Below are positions 1-8,872 of a stretch of DNA of 61,057 nucleotides, in pieces. Positions within the stretch are counted from its first letter, which is position 1. Each line of letters begins with the position of its first letter. The notes beneath the pieces are model-generated. The model did no database searches, was not told the origin of the DNA, and saw only the letters and a program-made list of their open reading frames with translations. Source of the DNA: Chloroflexota bacterium (GTDB taxonomy: Bacteria; Chloroflexota; Anaerolineae; Aggregatilineales; Phototrophicaceae); assembly GCA_011525385.1 (NCBI GenBank), contig WTGF01000060.1, positions 1 to 61,057 of the forward strand. The letters run 5' to 3'. The position numbers and the translations under genes are program-made.

Positions 1-332
1 CCCATCCCCCAGCCCCTTCCCCCATAAAGAGCTGAGGAGGGGGCAACTTTTTATCGGGCACGATATCGCCGCAAAACCTGGATTTATTTCGGTGATTTTC
101 GGGCGACCTGATAGGTCGCCCCTACAATTTTCACAATAGATGAACCTTGTAGGGGTCAGCTATTAGCTGACCCGTCGCTATCGTATCGTGTTACTTCAAA
201 CATGTCCCCTCCTCAACCACAAAGAGAGGGACTTAACTAATTCGCCAATCCGCCGTCTAGCTCCCCTTCCCTCATTTTGGCGCCACGTAGACGCAGGCAG
301 TCGGGGAGGGAGCGTAGGATGGGGGCGAAGGC
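1..332. repeat. Repeat-rich stretch with dispersed hairpin elements
   Basis: No convincing gene. It starts with a C/G-tract element (1-45), followed by two near-perfect hairpins of the same 9-bp arm, 3-nt loop design: 101-121 (arms GGGCGACCT / AGGTCGCCC) and 153-173 (arms GGGTCAGCT / AGCTGACCC). A second C/G-tract element runs through about 200-330. The stretch lies directly downstream of the minus-strand binding-protein gene that ends at 333, so any permease genes of that system would lie beyond the left edge. Bases 66-115 are related in reverse complement to 7726-7770, which shows that the element extends beyond the hairpin itself. Confidence 0.75.
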
Positions 333-1625
333 CTACATCATCGCCATGTCCAGCTCGCGCTGAACTTCCTCGGTGACGCGATCCAGCGCTTCCTGTGCCG
401 TCAGTTGACCGGCTTTCACCGCTGTCTCCGCTTCGCCCAAGCGCGAATTGTAGAAGTCGTTCACCGGGATCTTGGGCGGACCAAAGGCATTCGGTCCATT
501 CAGCAGATCCAGCGCCAGTTGGAAGCGATGATCGCTGACGAAGCGCTCCGCTGTCGCGGCCGCCACCTTGGGCGGGATATTCTGGATATTGAAGCAGAAC
601 TCGCCCATGTGCTCGTCTTCACTCAGCCAACGGATGAACTCCCAAGCCGCGTCGGGGTTGATCACGCCGGTAGGAATCGTGAAAACACTGCCGCCGAAGG
701 TCGTGGCATTGGGACGGCCGCCATCCGGATACGGGGCCGCGATCATATCCATCTCGAGATCGGGGGCGAACTTCTTCTGGAACTGGATGAACCATTCACC
801 GACTTGCTTGAAGCCTTCCTTGCCGACGAAGAAGGGATTCTGCGTGCTGAGGTAATCACCGAAACCGCTGGTGAAAGCCGCCACTTTTTCCGGTCCCAGC
901 CGCGACCAATAACCGGCCATCCACTCCAATGCCGCAACATTGGCCGGATCATTGGCCGTGATGGTCCCGCTGTCTTCATCATACAAGCTGCCGCCGAAGA
1001 CATGCGCCCACCAAGTGAGATTGGCCGGAAGCAGACCGACGCGCTCAATATTGCCATCGCTGTCGATGACCTCAAAGGCTTGCGCAACTTCGTCAAGCTC
1101 ATCAATGCTGGTCGGGGGTTCACTGAATCCCAGTTCTGCCATGGCTGGCGGCGAAAATGCCAAAACGCGGGCGTTAGAGGTGCACATCAAACCCCAAAGC
1201 TCGCCGTTATACCACCAGTTGTCCCACAATTGGGGGAAATACTCCGAACCGTCTATGCCAGCCGCTTCCGCATAAGCGGTCAAGGGAGTCAAGGCGCCTT
1301 GCGAAGCGATCTGCACCAATTGGTGCAGCCAGACTGCCGAGACCACATCGGGCGGATTCCCGCCAGCGATAGCCGTCAGCACCTTCTCGTATTGGCCGAA
1401 CACAGTCGTCATATTGACGTAGATATTCCCGTGCTCTTCGTTGAACTGGTCGACCAGGCCCTGCAAAACATCAAACTCGAAGCCGCTCCAGCCCGTCCAG
1501 TAATTAAGAAATGCCTGCTCTTGCGCGTAGGTCAAACCGGCCGGCATGGCGGATATGCTCGCTGCCGTGCCCGCCGCCAAACTCGCCCGCAGGAAGTCCC
1601 GCCGCGAAATTCCTTTGTCACTCAT
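333..1625 (-). CDS. Tat-exported ABC sugar-binding protein (CUT1)
   Basis: Extracellular solute-binding protein of the family-1 sugar type, 430 aa, the usual length. It would capture an oligosaccharide outside the membrane and pass it to a CUT1 permease pair. The N-terminus has a twin-arginine signal, SRRDFLRA at residues 7-14 with R8 R9, then a short hydrophobic stretch and a likely cut near residue 34 (TYAQ). This differs from the four other binding proteins here, which have Sec-type signals. The ATG at 1623-1625 is preceded by AAGGAG at 7-nt spacing. No permease is adjacent in the window; the gene's downstream side carries hairpin repeats and then the window edge. The substrate cannot be told from sequence. 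Confidence 0.9.
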   Translation of the reverse strand: MSDKGISRRDFLRASLAAGTAASISAMPAGLTYAQEQAFLNYWTGWSGFEFDVLQGLVDQFNEEHGNIYVNMTTVFGQYEKVLTAIAGGNPPDVVSAVWLHQLVQIASQGALTPLTAYAEAAGIDGSEYFPQLWDNWWYNGELWGLMCTSNARVLAFSPPAMAELGFSEPPTSIDELDEVAQAFEVIDSDGNIERVGLLPANLTWWAHVFGGSLYDEDSGTITANDPANVAALEWMAGYWSRLGPEKVAAFTSGFGDYLSTQNPFFVGKEGFKQVGEWFIQFQKKFAPDLEMDMIAAPYPDGGRPNATTFGGSVFTIPTGVINPDAAWEFIRWLSEDEHMGEFCFNIQNIPPKVAAATAERFVSDHRFQLALDLLNGPNAFGPPKIPVNDFYNSRLGEAETAVKAGQLTAQEALDRVTEEVQRELDMAMM

Positions 1626-2095
1626 TGTCTACTCCTTCTTTAATGTTTTACGTTATCCGTGAGCCCTAGCGGGCAATCACCGCCCGAATTGGGCAAATTG
1701 CAGCCTTTCGCACCCACTCTGTACTAGAATAAGAAGCATAGCCGCAACTATCGATGATTTTGACCCGCAACGGCGATTCTGTCAAATGTCTGCGGCGTTG
1801 GCACTTGCTAGGCCAACGATTCGCGCACGGTCGATGACGAGCGCAAAAATGGCGACTGCCTACTTTAGTGGCTAACTCGAAATATAGTGGAATGGAATCT
1901 ATACTGCTATTCACAAAGGTGGTCGGGGTAAGCGCCTAACGTCGCGTGTTTGGTGTCAAGTACATGCGACGCTTTGTACGGTTGCGGCTGTAACTGTCAG
2001 TTCTACCTGTTGCTATTTGAGCAAGCGGTTTTATCGTAAGCACAGTGCCTCAATGTGTGAATGGTTCAGTCTTTAGCCTATCCCTATTGACCCGT
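1626..2095. other. Intergenic region, no gene seen
   Basis: Upstream region of the Tat-exported binding protein, 470 bases. Apart from that gene's ribosome binding site next to 1626, I see no open frame with a credible start, no tRNA-like fold and no strong promoter pair. An 82-codon minus-strand open frame at 1666-1914 has an atypical, Cys/Arg-rich composition and was not accepted. Base composition looks less GC-rich than the surrounding genes, as in the small genes to its right. Confidence 0.5.
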
Positions 2096-2371
2096 TCATT
2101 CCGCCTTAGTCTGACTTGCCTGGTCGTTCGCCTCGTCAGATAAGCGTTCTAAAGTTTCTAATTGGCGTGGACTTTTTAGGAGCCGTACACTGTCTAATTC
2201 AAGCAAGGACTTGTAAATCTCCGCGCGCACTTCGTTACTGATGTCTCGACGAAGCTGTTCGTGCTTGGCATTTTCCTGATCTTCAGCCCACTTGAATAAG
2301 ACAAATAATGCCGAAATAATTGCGGCAATGGACCCGAGGAAGGCTGCAATCGTCGTCAGATCGAAATTCAT
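2096..2371 (-). CDS. Small single-pass membrane protein with coiled-coil tail
   Basis: Hypothetical protein of 91 aa. Residues about 6-28 form one hydrophobic helix (FLGSIAAIISALFVLFKWA), followed by a charged, Glu/Lys/Arg-rich helical tail that looks like a coiled coil. The organisation is that of small accessory membrane proteins, but I do not recognise a family. Its ATG (2369-2371) directly abuts the TAG of an upstream 44-codon gene, so the two are almost certainly cotranslated. Lower GC than its neighbours suggests the pair may have a separate origin. Confidence 0.65.
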   Translation of the reverse strand: MNFDLTTIAAFLGSIAAIISALFVLFKWAEDQENAKHEQLRRDISNEVRAEIYKSLLELDSVRLLKSPRQLETLERLSDEANDQASQTKAE

Positions 2372-2506
2372 CTAACCTGTCAGCCGGACCACTACTATGC
2401 TCATCAAGAACAACGAGATGACAAGCATTGTACTTACCCAAACCAATACGAATGCAGTTGACAAGAACCGACGACGTCCAAGTGGAGTTCTTTCAGAGTT
2501 CTTCAT
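2372..2506 (-). CDS. 44-aa membrane peptide, first gene of a two-gene unit
   Basis: A short gene: ATG at 2504-2506, TAG at 2372-2374, product of 44 aa. A basic N-terminus (GRRRFLS) is followed by one long hydrophobic segment, about residues 15-40, so it is a predicted single-pass membrane peptide. Support comes from a good Shine-Dalgarno (AAAGGAAG, 7 nt before the ATG) and from the stop codon touching the start of the next gene (TAG then ATG without a gap). The function is unknown. It could be a toxin-like, holin-like or complex-partner peptide, but nothing in the sequence chooses between these. Confidence 0.6.
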   Translation of the reverse strand: MKNSERTPLGRRRFLSTAFVLVWVSTMLVISLFLMSIVVVRLTG

Positions 2507-2623
2507 TGTTTGACTTCCTTTCTCGTTACAGAACTGCCGAAGACCTAGCAAAGCGTCGGCATTTCATGGCACAACAACCTGCAGTTGCGCCTGCAATGTT
2601 GCCTGAATCAAGGTTGTAAAACT

Positions 2624-2652
2624 ACAATATCATAATGGCGCTCTATGTTCAA
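2624..2652 (-). promoter_or_regulatory. Possible sigma70-type promoter for the small-protein pair
   Basis: Read on the minus strand: TTGAAC, 17-nt spacer, TATTGT. It would start transcription about 110 bases before the 44-aa gene. The -35 match is fair and the -10 is imperfect; a TATGAT lies within the spacer at a worse distance. Tentative. Confidence 0.3.
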
Positions 2653-2745
2653 GAAGGCACCATCAACCGCCACTGACAAGCCAGTAGCTTGGCAATTTAA
2701 GTATACAGTCCCTCAAAGACAAATCCAGCGAACTGGAAAAACCGC

Positions 2746-4899
2746 ATGAACCTTGAGAGCAAGTCCCAAGAAAATCAGATGAAGCAAGAGTTCATGAATA
2801 TCGCGCTGGCATTGGTGAGCCTGGCGCTTTGGGCTTTCATCGCGCTGGGCGATCTGCTGCCCGGCAGCTTGCCCAACATCATCATGTTTGACGCCGTCAT
2901 CATGATCGCGATCTGCGGCATCTGCTTTTTCATCAAATCACGCAGCTTCAACTTCGCCTGTTTGTTCTTCGTCTTTTGCATCGCGCTTATCGCCGCGCAG
3001 ATCTATATCGCCAGCGGTTATACGCCCGTCTTGTATCTGATCCCGGCGGGGCTGATCATTGCCGTCATCTTGCTGCCTCTGCCCTGGATCGCGCTATCGG
3101 TGGTCATCAACGCGCTCTTTGTTCTGGCCTTCGCGCCAAGCCAGCACGCCTTTTTCCTTCTGGCCTTGATGACACTGCAACTGGCGATCGTCGGCACCCT
3201 CAAGCGCTACTTCGTTAAAGAGTTGGAAATCAGCCAAGGCTTTCAGGACTACGCGGCCGATCAAATGCGCGCCGCCCGCGAAAGCCGCGCCGAACTGGTG
3301 CTGATTTCCAAGCAGTTACAGGAAACGCAAGAACGCCTGCGCGTCACCAACAAGAAGCTGGAAATCGCCTTTGAACAAGCCGAGGAATCCCGTCAACTCA
3401 AGGCGCGTTTCGCGGCCAACGTCAGCCACGAGTTGCGCACGCCCATCAACCTGATTGTCGGCTTCAGCGAAGTGATGATCCTGGCGCCGGAACTCTACGA
3501 TCAACCGCTGCCATCCAGTTATCGCGCCGATGTCCACGCTGTCTATCGCAACGCCAAACACCTGCAAAACCTCATCGACGATGTGCTCGATATCTCCCAA
3601 CTGGAAGCGCGGCACCTGGCGATCGTCAAACAGAAAGCCAGCCTGGGCGACTGCCTGCGCGAATCCGCCAATATGGTCGCGGACTTGATCGGCAAGAAGG
3701 GTCTGGATTTTCAACTGGATATCGCCGACGACTTGCCAGACCTGTGGTTCGACCCCGTCCGCATCCGGCAAATCCTGCTGAATCTGCTCGTCAACGCCAC
3801 GCGCTTCACCAGCGAAGGCGGCATCACAATTGCCGTATCGGTCGAAGAGGATCAAGTGGTCACCAGCGTCATCGATACTGGCATCGGTTTGAGCCAAGAC
3901 GATATCAAGCGCGTCTTTGAGGAGTTCTATCAAGTCGAGGGCGGCGCGCCCTTCGTCGACAAGGGCTCCGGCTTGGGGCTGACGCTCAGCCGCGAGCTAA
4001 TCCGCCTGCACGGCGGCGAAATGAGCGCGAGCAGCGCCGGCGTCGCTGGCGGGGGCAGCCGCTTTTCGTTCTCGCTGCCGACCACCAGCAACCTGGTCTC
4101 CCAGATGCCGATCTGGGACCAGCCGAGCAAGACAACCAGCGCCGAAAAGCGCGTCCTGGTCGTCGACGACGATGAAGCGATCACGACCTTTTTTGCGCGC
4201 TATCTGAAGTCGCATGATGTCGTCGCCTGCAATAGCGAAGCCCAGGCGTTGCGCAACATTGACGAGTTCGAGCCGGACGTGCTGCTGCTGGCGCAGAATC
4301 ACCAATATCAGCGCCTCAAAGAGCGAATCGACGCCCTCGATCTTGCGCTGGACGTCATCACCTTGCCCATGCCCAGTGGCCGAGCGGCCATCCGACAGCG
4401 TGGCATCAGCGATTACCTGGTCAAGCCGGTTTCCCGCAAAATGCTGCAGAAGGTGCTCGCTCGCTACGGCGAGGCAGCGACTTCGATCATGATCATCGAC
4501 GATAACCGAGACATCGTCCGCCTCTTCACGCGGACGCTGCGCAGTCTCGATGAGCGCTACCGCGTCCGCGCGGCTTATAGCGGCGCCGACGGCATCGCTA
4601 TGATGGAACGCGAGCCACCGGAACTATTGATCCTCGATGTGCTGATGCCCGGCATGGACGGATTCGCCGTGATCGAAGCCATGCGCGGTGTGCCCAAGCT
4701 GCGCCATATCCCGATCATTCTGGTATCGGCCAAAGGCGCCAGCGAATCAATTACGCCCAATATCTACGGAGATATTACACTCGCGCGCAAAGGCGGCTAT
4801 TCACCGATCCAGTTGGTCGGCAGCGTCCAGGCGCTTATCGACGGCATCCGACATCCGGCGAATCCGGATCTGACGCGGACGCAGCTGCTCGGCGCGTAA
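2746..4899 (+). CDS. Hybrid sensor histidine kinase with two C-terminal receivers
   Basis: Membrane sensor kinase, 717 aa. About five to six hydrophobic helices span residues 17-160, then a coiled-coil linker (about 165-220), a HisKA domain with VSHELRTP (phospho-acceptor H228), a HATPase domain (DTGIGLS and GSGLGL boxes) ending near 450, and two receiver domains (about 468-580 and 580-705). The second receiver has its acceptor Asp, D631 in LILDVLMPGMDG. The first keeps the acidic pocket (VVDDDE) and the Lys (LVKP) but has Ala516 where the acceptor Asp should be, so it cannot be phosphorylated normally. No output domain. The only response regulator in the window is at 11417-12631 and a link is not shown. 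Start RBS is weak; the ATG at 2779 is an alternative. Confidence 0.9.
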   Translation: MNLESKSQENQMKQEFMNIALALVSLALWAFIALGDLLPGSLPNIIMFDAVIMIAICGICFFIKSRSFNFACLFFVFCIALIAAQIYIASGYTPVLYLIPAGLIIAVILLPLPWIALSVVINALFVLAFAPSQHAFFLLALMTLQLAIVGTLKRYFVKELEISQGFQDYAADQMRAARESRAELVLISKQLQETQERLRVTNKKLEIAFEQAEESRQLKARFAANVSHELRTPINLIVGFSEVMILAPELYDQPLPSSYRADVHAVYRNAKHLQNLIDDVLDISQLEARHLAIVKQKASLGDCLRESANMVADLIGKKGLDFQLDIADDLPDLWFDPVRIRQILLNLLVNATRFTSEGGITIAVSVEEDQVVTSVIDTGIGLSQDDIKRVFEEFYQVEGGAPFVDKGSGLGLTLSRELIRLHGGEMSASSAGVAGGGSRFSFSLPTTSNLVSQMPIWDQPSKTTSAEKRVLVVDDDEAITTFFARYLKSHDVVACNSEAQALRNIDEFEPDVLLLAQNHQYQRLKERIDALDLALDVITLPMPSGRAAIRQRGISDYLVKPVSRKMLQKVLARYGEAATSIMIIDDNRDIVRLFTRTLRSLDERYRVRAAYSGADGIAMMEREPPELLILDVLMPGMDGFAVIEAMRGVPKLRHIPIILVSAKGASESITPNIYGDITLARKGGYSPIQLVGSVQALIDGIRHPANPDLTRTQLLGA

Positions 4900-4978
4900 C
4901 CGGCGAAAAAGTCCCAGGAATGTCGCGCCCACAGAAAATAATAAGCCTTGTCGTCGCATGAGCGACGCGGATTATTAA
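4884..4978 (-). repeat. Dispersed intergenic element, copy A (GCTCGGCGCGTAAC family)
   Basis: Bases 4884-4907 match 8771-8794 at 23 of 24 positions, and the following approximately 70 bases are alignable with gaps to 8795-8865, 20590-20650 (opposite orientation) and 52104-52185 (opposite orientation). Shared blocks are the GCTCGGCGC end, an A/T-rich middle, GTGAGCGCGGCA-like text and, in A and the 52-kb copy, CGCTCATGCGAC. This copy overlaps the end of the histidine kinase gene and supplies its TAA stop codon. Confidence 0.55.
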
Positions 4979-5024
4979 GAAAGAGCGCGGCCACGGGCGC
5001 CATAAATGGAGGAGGTAAGTTTCG

Positions 5025-6185
5025 ATGACCATTCGATTGGGATTGGAAGTCTTTCTGGAAGAGACAGCCGAAGGGGTGGCCGGCAAGCTGCTGGGGCTTG
5101 TGGCTTGCCCCAGCAGCGTCGATCGTGAATTGCGGAGCAGCGTCGAGCGCCTACGTCGGCATCCCGCCATTGACCTTGTCGCGCTATTTGGTCCCGAACA
5201 CGGGCTGCGTGGCGAGGCGCAAGCCGGCGCGCCCGTGGCGACCTATAAGGACGCATTGACCGGACTGCCCGTCCACAGCCTGTATGGAGACGCGCGCCGG
5301 CCCAGTCCCGACATGCTGCGCGGCATCGACGCCATCATCATCGACTTGCAGGACGGCGGCGTACGCTTCTATACATTTTTGGCGACCGCGCTCTATGTCA
5401 TGGAAGCCGCGGCGGCAGCGGGCTGCAAGGTCATCTTGCTCGACCGGCCGGCGCCCATAACCGGCAACCGCATCGAAGGACCGCTGCTGGACGCGGATTT
5501 CGCCTCCTTTGTGGGACCCTACCCCATGCCCATCCGCTATGGCATGACCATCGGGGAAATGGCGCAACTGGCCAATACGGAATACGGTATCAACTGCGAA
5601 TTGACGGTGATCCCGATGGATGGCTGGAAGCGCGATATGTGGTTCGATGATACCGGCTTGCCCTTCGTTCCGTCCTCGCCTAATCTGCCCACGCTGGATG
5701 CCATGACCCTTTACCCAGGAACTTGCTTGATCGAGGGCAGCAATCTGTCCGAGGGGCGCGGCACCACAAAGCCCTTCGAATACATCGGCGCGCCCTGGAT
5801 TGACGCCTTGCAGCTTGCCGACCAACTGAACGACCTGGACCTGGAGGGCGCGCGCTTTCGTCCCGTTTACTTCGTGCCGACCTTTAGCAAATATCACGGT
5901 GAGTTATGCGCCGGCGTACACATTTGTGTGACGGATCGCGAGCGTTTCCAACCGGTCACGATGATTCTGAACTTGCTGCAAGTGGTAATCGCCGGGTATC
6001 CGGACAACTTCGCTTGGCGCGCGCCCTGGGCGGCTGGTTCACAAGCGCCGATTGATCTGCTCAGCGGGAGTACGGCCCTCCGCGAAGGCCTGGACGCGCG
6101 CCGCCCGCTTGAGGAACTGATCGCGTCCTGGCGGCCGGGATCCGAAGCATTTTTGCGGCTGCGCCAGAAATATTTGCTATACTAG
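5025..6185 (+). CDS. namZ: NamZ-like exo-beta-N-acetylmuramidase (DUF1343, GH171)
   Basis: A 386-aa DUF1343 protein, the family now known for exo-N-acetylmuramidase activity, which removes MurNAc from the end of peptidoglycan fragments. Family hallmarks seen here are GPEHGLRG (residues 56-63), IIDLQDGGVRFYTF, the GRGTTKPF motif and a C-terminal domain about residues 280-386. Characterised homologues are secreted, but this protein begins MTIRLGLEVF with no signal peptide, so it probably acts in the cytoplasm on imported fragments. The start has an excellent ribosome binding site (GGAGGAGGT). It leads a plus-strand run with a sugar importer, a GNAT and a PIG-L deacetylase, which fits amino-sugar recycling. 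The activity itself is inferred. Confidence 0.85.
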   Translation: MTIRLGLEVFLEETAEGVAGKLLGLVACPSSVDRELRSSVERLRRHPAIDLVALFGPEHGLRGEAQAGAPVATYKDALTGLPVHSLYGDARRPSPDMLRGIDAIIIDLQDGGVRFYTFLATALYVMEAAAAAGCKVILLDRPAPITGNRIEGPLLDADFASFVGPYPMPIRYGMTIGEMAQLANTEYGINCELTVIPMDGWKRDMWFDDTGLPFVPSSPNLPTLDAMTLYPGTCLIEGSNLSEGRGTTKPFEYIGAPWIDALQLADQLNDLDLEGARFRPVYFVPTFSKYHGELCAGVHICVTDRERFQPVTMILNLLQVVIAGYPDNFAWRAPWAAGSQAPIDLLSGSTALREGLDARRPLEELIASWRPGSEAFLRLRQKYLLY

Positions 6186-6240
6186 ATGCTGTGACGGCTG
6201 TCCAGTCGTCAGGTCCAGTATTCTTAATTGGGAGGAAAAG

Positions 6241-7542
6241 ATGTCGTTAAAACGTTTTGTTCTTGTATTGCTGAGTCTTGCGCTGATACTGAGTTTCGGC
6301 GCTGTGACGCTGGCGCAAGACACCACCCTGACCATGCTGACGCACTGGGGAACCGAGGACCAATTGGCGGCGCAGCAAGCCATCATCGACGCCTACATGG
6401 CGGAACATCCCGATGTCGCCATTGAACTGGTCACGGTCGACTTCGGCGAGTTGCGCACCAAAATTATCACCGGGCGCACCGCCGGCATCAGCGCCGATGT
6501 CTACCATTTCTATCATCTCTGGCTGCCCGACTTCGTCAACGCTGGTGTCCTCGCCGAGCCGCCGCAGGACTCGCTGACATATATTGACGATAATGTCGCC
6601 CAGGGCACGATCGACGCGGTCAGCACCCCCGATGGCCAGACTTGGGGTTATCCCACCGAGGTCAATCCTTACTTGCTGGTCTATAACAAGCGCCTGCTGG
6701 CCGAAGCCGGTTATGACGCGCCTCCAGCCAATTGGGACGAGCTCAAGGAAATCGCCGCCGCTATCACGCAAGTTGATGACACCGGCGCCATCAGCCAGGT
6801 TGGCTTGGGCGTCATGCCCGGTTGGGATTCCGGTATCGTACATCCTTTCAGCGCCTTGCTCTTTTCCAACGGCGGCAATTATCTCAGCGAAGATCGCACG
6901 GTCGCCGAGTTCAACAGCGCGCAGGGCATCGAGACGCTGCAACTGTACGCTGATCTGGTAGCCAGCGGCGGCACCGATCCCAGCATCAACGGCTTAGGCG
7001 ATTTCCCCAGCGGCACCGTCGGCATGGTTATCATGGCGCCCTGGTGGCGGGCGACATTGCGTGCTGCTGAAGGCGTCGACTTCGAAACCGAAGTCGGCGT
7101 TGCCGAGATTCCCGTCGGTCCCAGCGGCGATGCGCCCTCCAGCATCGCTTACACCTGGCTCTTCGCCGTCGATTCCAGTTCGCCCAACAAACCGGCCGCC
7201 TGGGACTTCATCCACTGGATGAACGCCGAACACGACGAAGGCGCGGGATCCGCTATTGGCGACTTCCTCGTCAACGCCTTGGGGGCAATCCCCAGCTTCG
7301 ATCACGATCAAGCCGCCTTCGCCGAGTCCATGAGCGATCACTATGTTTCGGCCTTTGTCGCGGCCTCGGCTTATGCCCGGCCCGAGCAAATCGTCGCCGG
7401 CGGCCAGGAGATCAAGACCCTGCTGCAAGTCGAGATTGAAGCGGTCCTCGCCGGCATGACGACGCCCGAAGACGCCCTGGCATCGGTGGAAATGCAAGCC
7501 AACGCCATCCTGGAAGAACAGCGCATGATGGCAGAGGAATAA
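6241..7542 (+). CDS. ABC sugar-binding protein of the NamZ-linked importer
   Basis: Family-1 sugar-binding lipoprotein-like periplasmic-type protein, 433 aa. Residues 1-25 are a Sec signal ending VTLAQ, with no lipobox Cys at the cut. The mature part starts DTTLTMLTHWG and shows the typical hinge and ligand-cleft segments (VYNKRLLAEAGYDAPP, TWDE-like ANWDELKE). The ATG follows GGGAGGAAAAG, one of the strongest ribosome binding sites in the window. It sits 55 bases after NamZ and 290 bases before two permeases; the gap holds two stable hairpins. Substrate is not determined, but MurNAc- or GlcNAc-containing fragments are suggested by the neighbours. Confidence 0.92.
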   Translation: MSLKRFVLVLLSLALILSFGAVTLAQDTTLTMLTHWGTEDQLAAQQAIIDAYMAEHPDVAIELVTVDFGELRTKIITGRTAGISADVYHFYHLWLPDFVNAGVLAEPPQDSLTYIDDNVAQGTIDAVSTPDGQTWGYPTEVNPYLLVYNKRLLAEAGYDAPPANWDELKEIAAAITQVDDTGAISQVGLGVMPGWDSGIVHPFSALLFSNGGNYLSEDRTVAEFNSAQGIETLQLYADLVASGGTDPSINGLGDFPSGTVGMVIMAPWWRATLRAAEGVDFETEVGVAEIPVGPSGDAPSSIAYTWLFAVDSSSPNKPAAWDFIHWMNAEHDEGAGSAIGDFLVNALGAIPSFDHDQAAFAESMSDHYVSAFVAASAYARPEQIVAGGQEIKTLLQVEIEAVLAGMTTPEDALASVEMQANAILEEQRMMAEE

Positions 7543-7570
7543 GCCGTCGCGCTATTCTTTGTGATGAACC

Positions 7571-7770
7571 GCAGGGGCGACCCAAGTGTCGCCCCTGCCA
7601 GGCTTGCCCGATACTCAACAATGGTGATCAAAGTGGAGGCAAATACCTGTCCGACAGCCAGAAAATAACACCATTTGGCGACCCAAACTACAACATACGG
7701 ACGAGCTATGTAGGGGCGACCTATCAGGTCGCCCGAAAATTACCGAAATATCTTGTAATGCGGCGAAATC
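7571..7770. repeat. Two hairpin repeats in the binding-protein/permease gap
   Basis: Hairpin 1 is 7571-7598, an 11-bp perfect stem (GCAGGGGCGAC / GTCGCCCCTGC) with a 6-nt loop. Hairpin 2 is 7714-7734, arms GGGCGACCT / AGGTCGCCC with a 3-nt loop. The sequence after hairpin 2 (to about 7770) resembles the reverse complement of bases 66-115. Located between the binding-protein stop and the first permease, they could act as transcription attenuators or as 3-prime mRNA stabilisers. Nothing else is seen in the 290-base gap. Confidence 0.8.
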
Positions 7771-7832
7771 GCGCTTGATGAAAAGATGTCAGCTCCACGC
7801 GATATAGAAGTGGGGACTAGGCAAACCATCTG

Positions 7833-8771
7833 ATGCCATCCCCTGCAATCAAGTCTTCCTGGTGGATGCCCGACATCCCCAAGAGCGCGGTCTTGCGCCG
7901 GCGCATGCTCTGGGCCTATGTCTTCGTCGCAGCGCCCATCCTTGCCTTGCTGGTATTTCTTGCTGGTCCCATCTTGTTCTCCGGCTGGGTCAGCCTGCAC
8001 CGCTGGGATATGCTTTCGCCGGTCGGCGATATGCCCTGGCGCGGCTTGCAGAATTACATCTTCCTGCTGACCCGGGACAGCATCTTCATCAAGGCTTTGG
8101 GCAATACCTTTCTGTTTGCCATCGGCGGCGTTGGCGCCAATACCATACTTGGATTGGGTTTCGCCCTCCTGCTGAACAGCCGTATCCGCGGGCGCGCGGT
8201 CTGGCGCGTCCTCTATTTCATGCCGGTCATCACAGCGCCGCTGGCGCTGGCCGTCATGTTCTCATTCATTTTCGATCGCAACTACGGCGTCGTGAACAGC
8301 GTCATCACTGCTTTGGGCTTGCCCCGTCAGCCCTTTCTTAGCGGACCCAATCAAGCGCTGATGACGCTCATATTTATCGCCATCTATCAATATGTGGGAT
8401 ACTATATCGTCATTTTTCTGGCGGGCTTGCAGGGTATCCCGCAGGACTATTACGATGCCGCCCAAGTCGACGGCGCCGGCAACTGGCAGGAGTTCCGTTT
8501 CATCACCCTGCCCTTGCTGCGCCCGGTGATGCTCTTTGTGGTGGTCACCAATACCATCGGCGCGCTGCAGGTCTTTGATCTGGTCTTTGCGACCACCGGC
8601 GGCGCGCCCGCCAACAGTTCCATGACCGTGGTCCTGCACATGTACAACACCGCCTTCAAGTTCTCGCGCATGGGAAGGGCCTCCGCCATGGCCTTCATCC
8701 TCTTCGCCATCATCATGCTCATCACTGTCATGCAGGTCCGGCTCTTGCGCGATCGTAGCTATCAGGACTAG
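7833..8771 (+). CDS. ABC sugar permease, MalF type
   Basis: Inner-membrane CUT1 permease subunit, 312 aa, about six transmembrane helices. The cytoplasmic EAA loop that docks the ATPase is present as YYDAAQVDGAGNW followed by FITLPLLRP (about residues 208-231). It forms the translocation path with the permease encoded next. The ATG at 7833 has only a weak ribosome binding site; the ATG at 7866 is an in-frame alternative that removes 11 residues before the first helix. A dispersed intergenic element follows the stop codon. Confidence 0.92.
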   Translation: MPSPAIKSSWWMPDIPKSAVLRRRMLWAYVFVAAPILALLVFLAGPILFSGWVSLHRWDMLSPVGDMPWRGLQNYIFLLTRDSIFIKALGNTFLFAIGGVGANTILGLGFALLLNSRIRGRAVWRVLYFMPVITAPLALAVMFSFIFDRNYGVVNSVITALGLPRQPFLSGPNQALMTLIFIAIYQYVGYYIVIFLAGLQGIPQDYYDAAQVDGAGNWQEFRFITLPLLRPVMLFVVVTNTIGALQVFDLVFATTGGAPANSSMTVVLHMYNTAFKFSRMGRASAMAFILFAIIMLITVMQVRLLRDRSYQD

Positions 8772-8865
8772 CCGCTCGGCGCGTAACCGGCGAATTTGGG
8801 CTACCGCGCTCACACAAAATCTTGAACCTGCTCGGCTACCGCAACATCGCGGTTAAAAAATAAGA
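8771..8865 (-). repeat. Dispersed intergenic element, copy B
   Basis: Begins on the last base of the MalF-type permease stop. Bases 8771-8794 are nearly identical to 4884-4907, and the rest includes CCGCGCTCACACAAAA, the complement of the GTGAGCGCGG block at 20612-20622 and 52145-52155. It fills the 101-base gap between the two permease genes, an unusual place to find a gap in such operons. Confidence 0.55.
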
Positions 8866-8872
8866 GGCGCTC

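Noticed and set aside
405..1643. Plus-strand open frame of about 410 codons
   Set aside because: It is antisense to the Tat-exported binding protein, which has a clear signal, family features and ribosome binding site. Long shadow frames are common in this GC-rich DNA.
1666..1914. 82-codon minus-strand frame
   Set aside because: Cys/Arg/Ser-rich translation without a ribosome binding site or any recognisable feature.
2428..2619. 63-codon plus-strand frame
   Set aside because: Antisense to the better supported 44-codon gene and its leader; no ribosome binding site.
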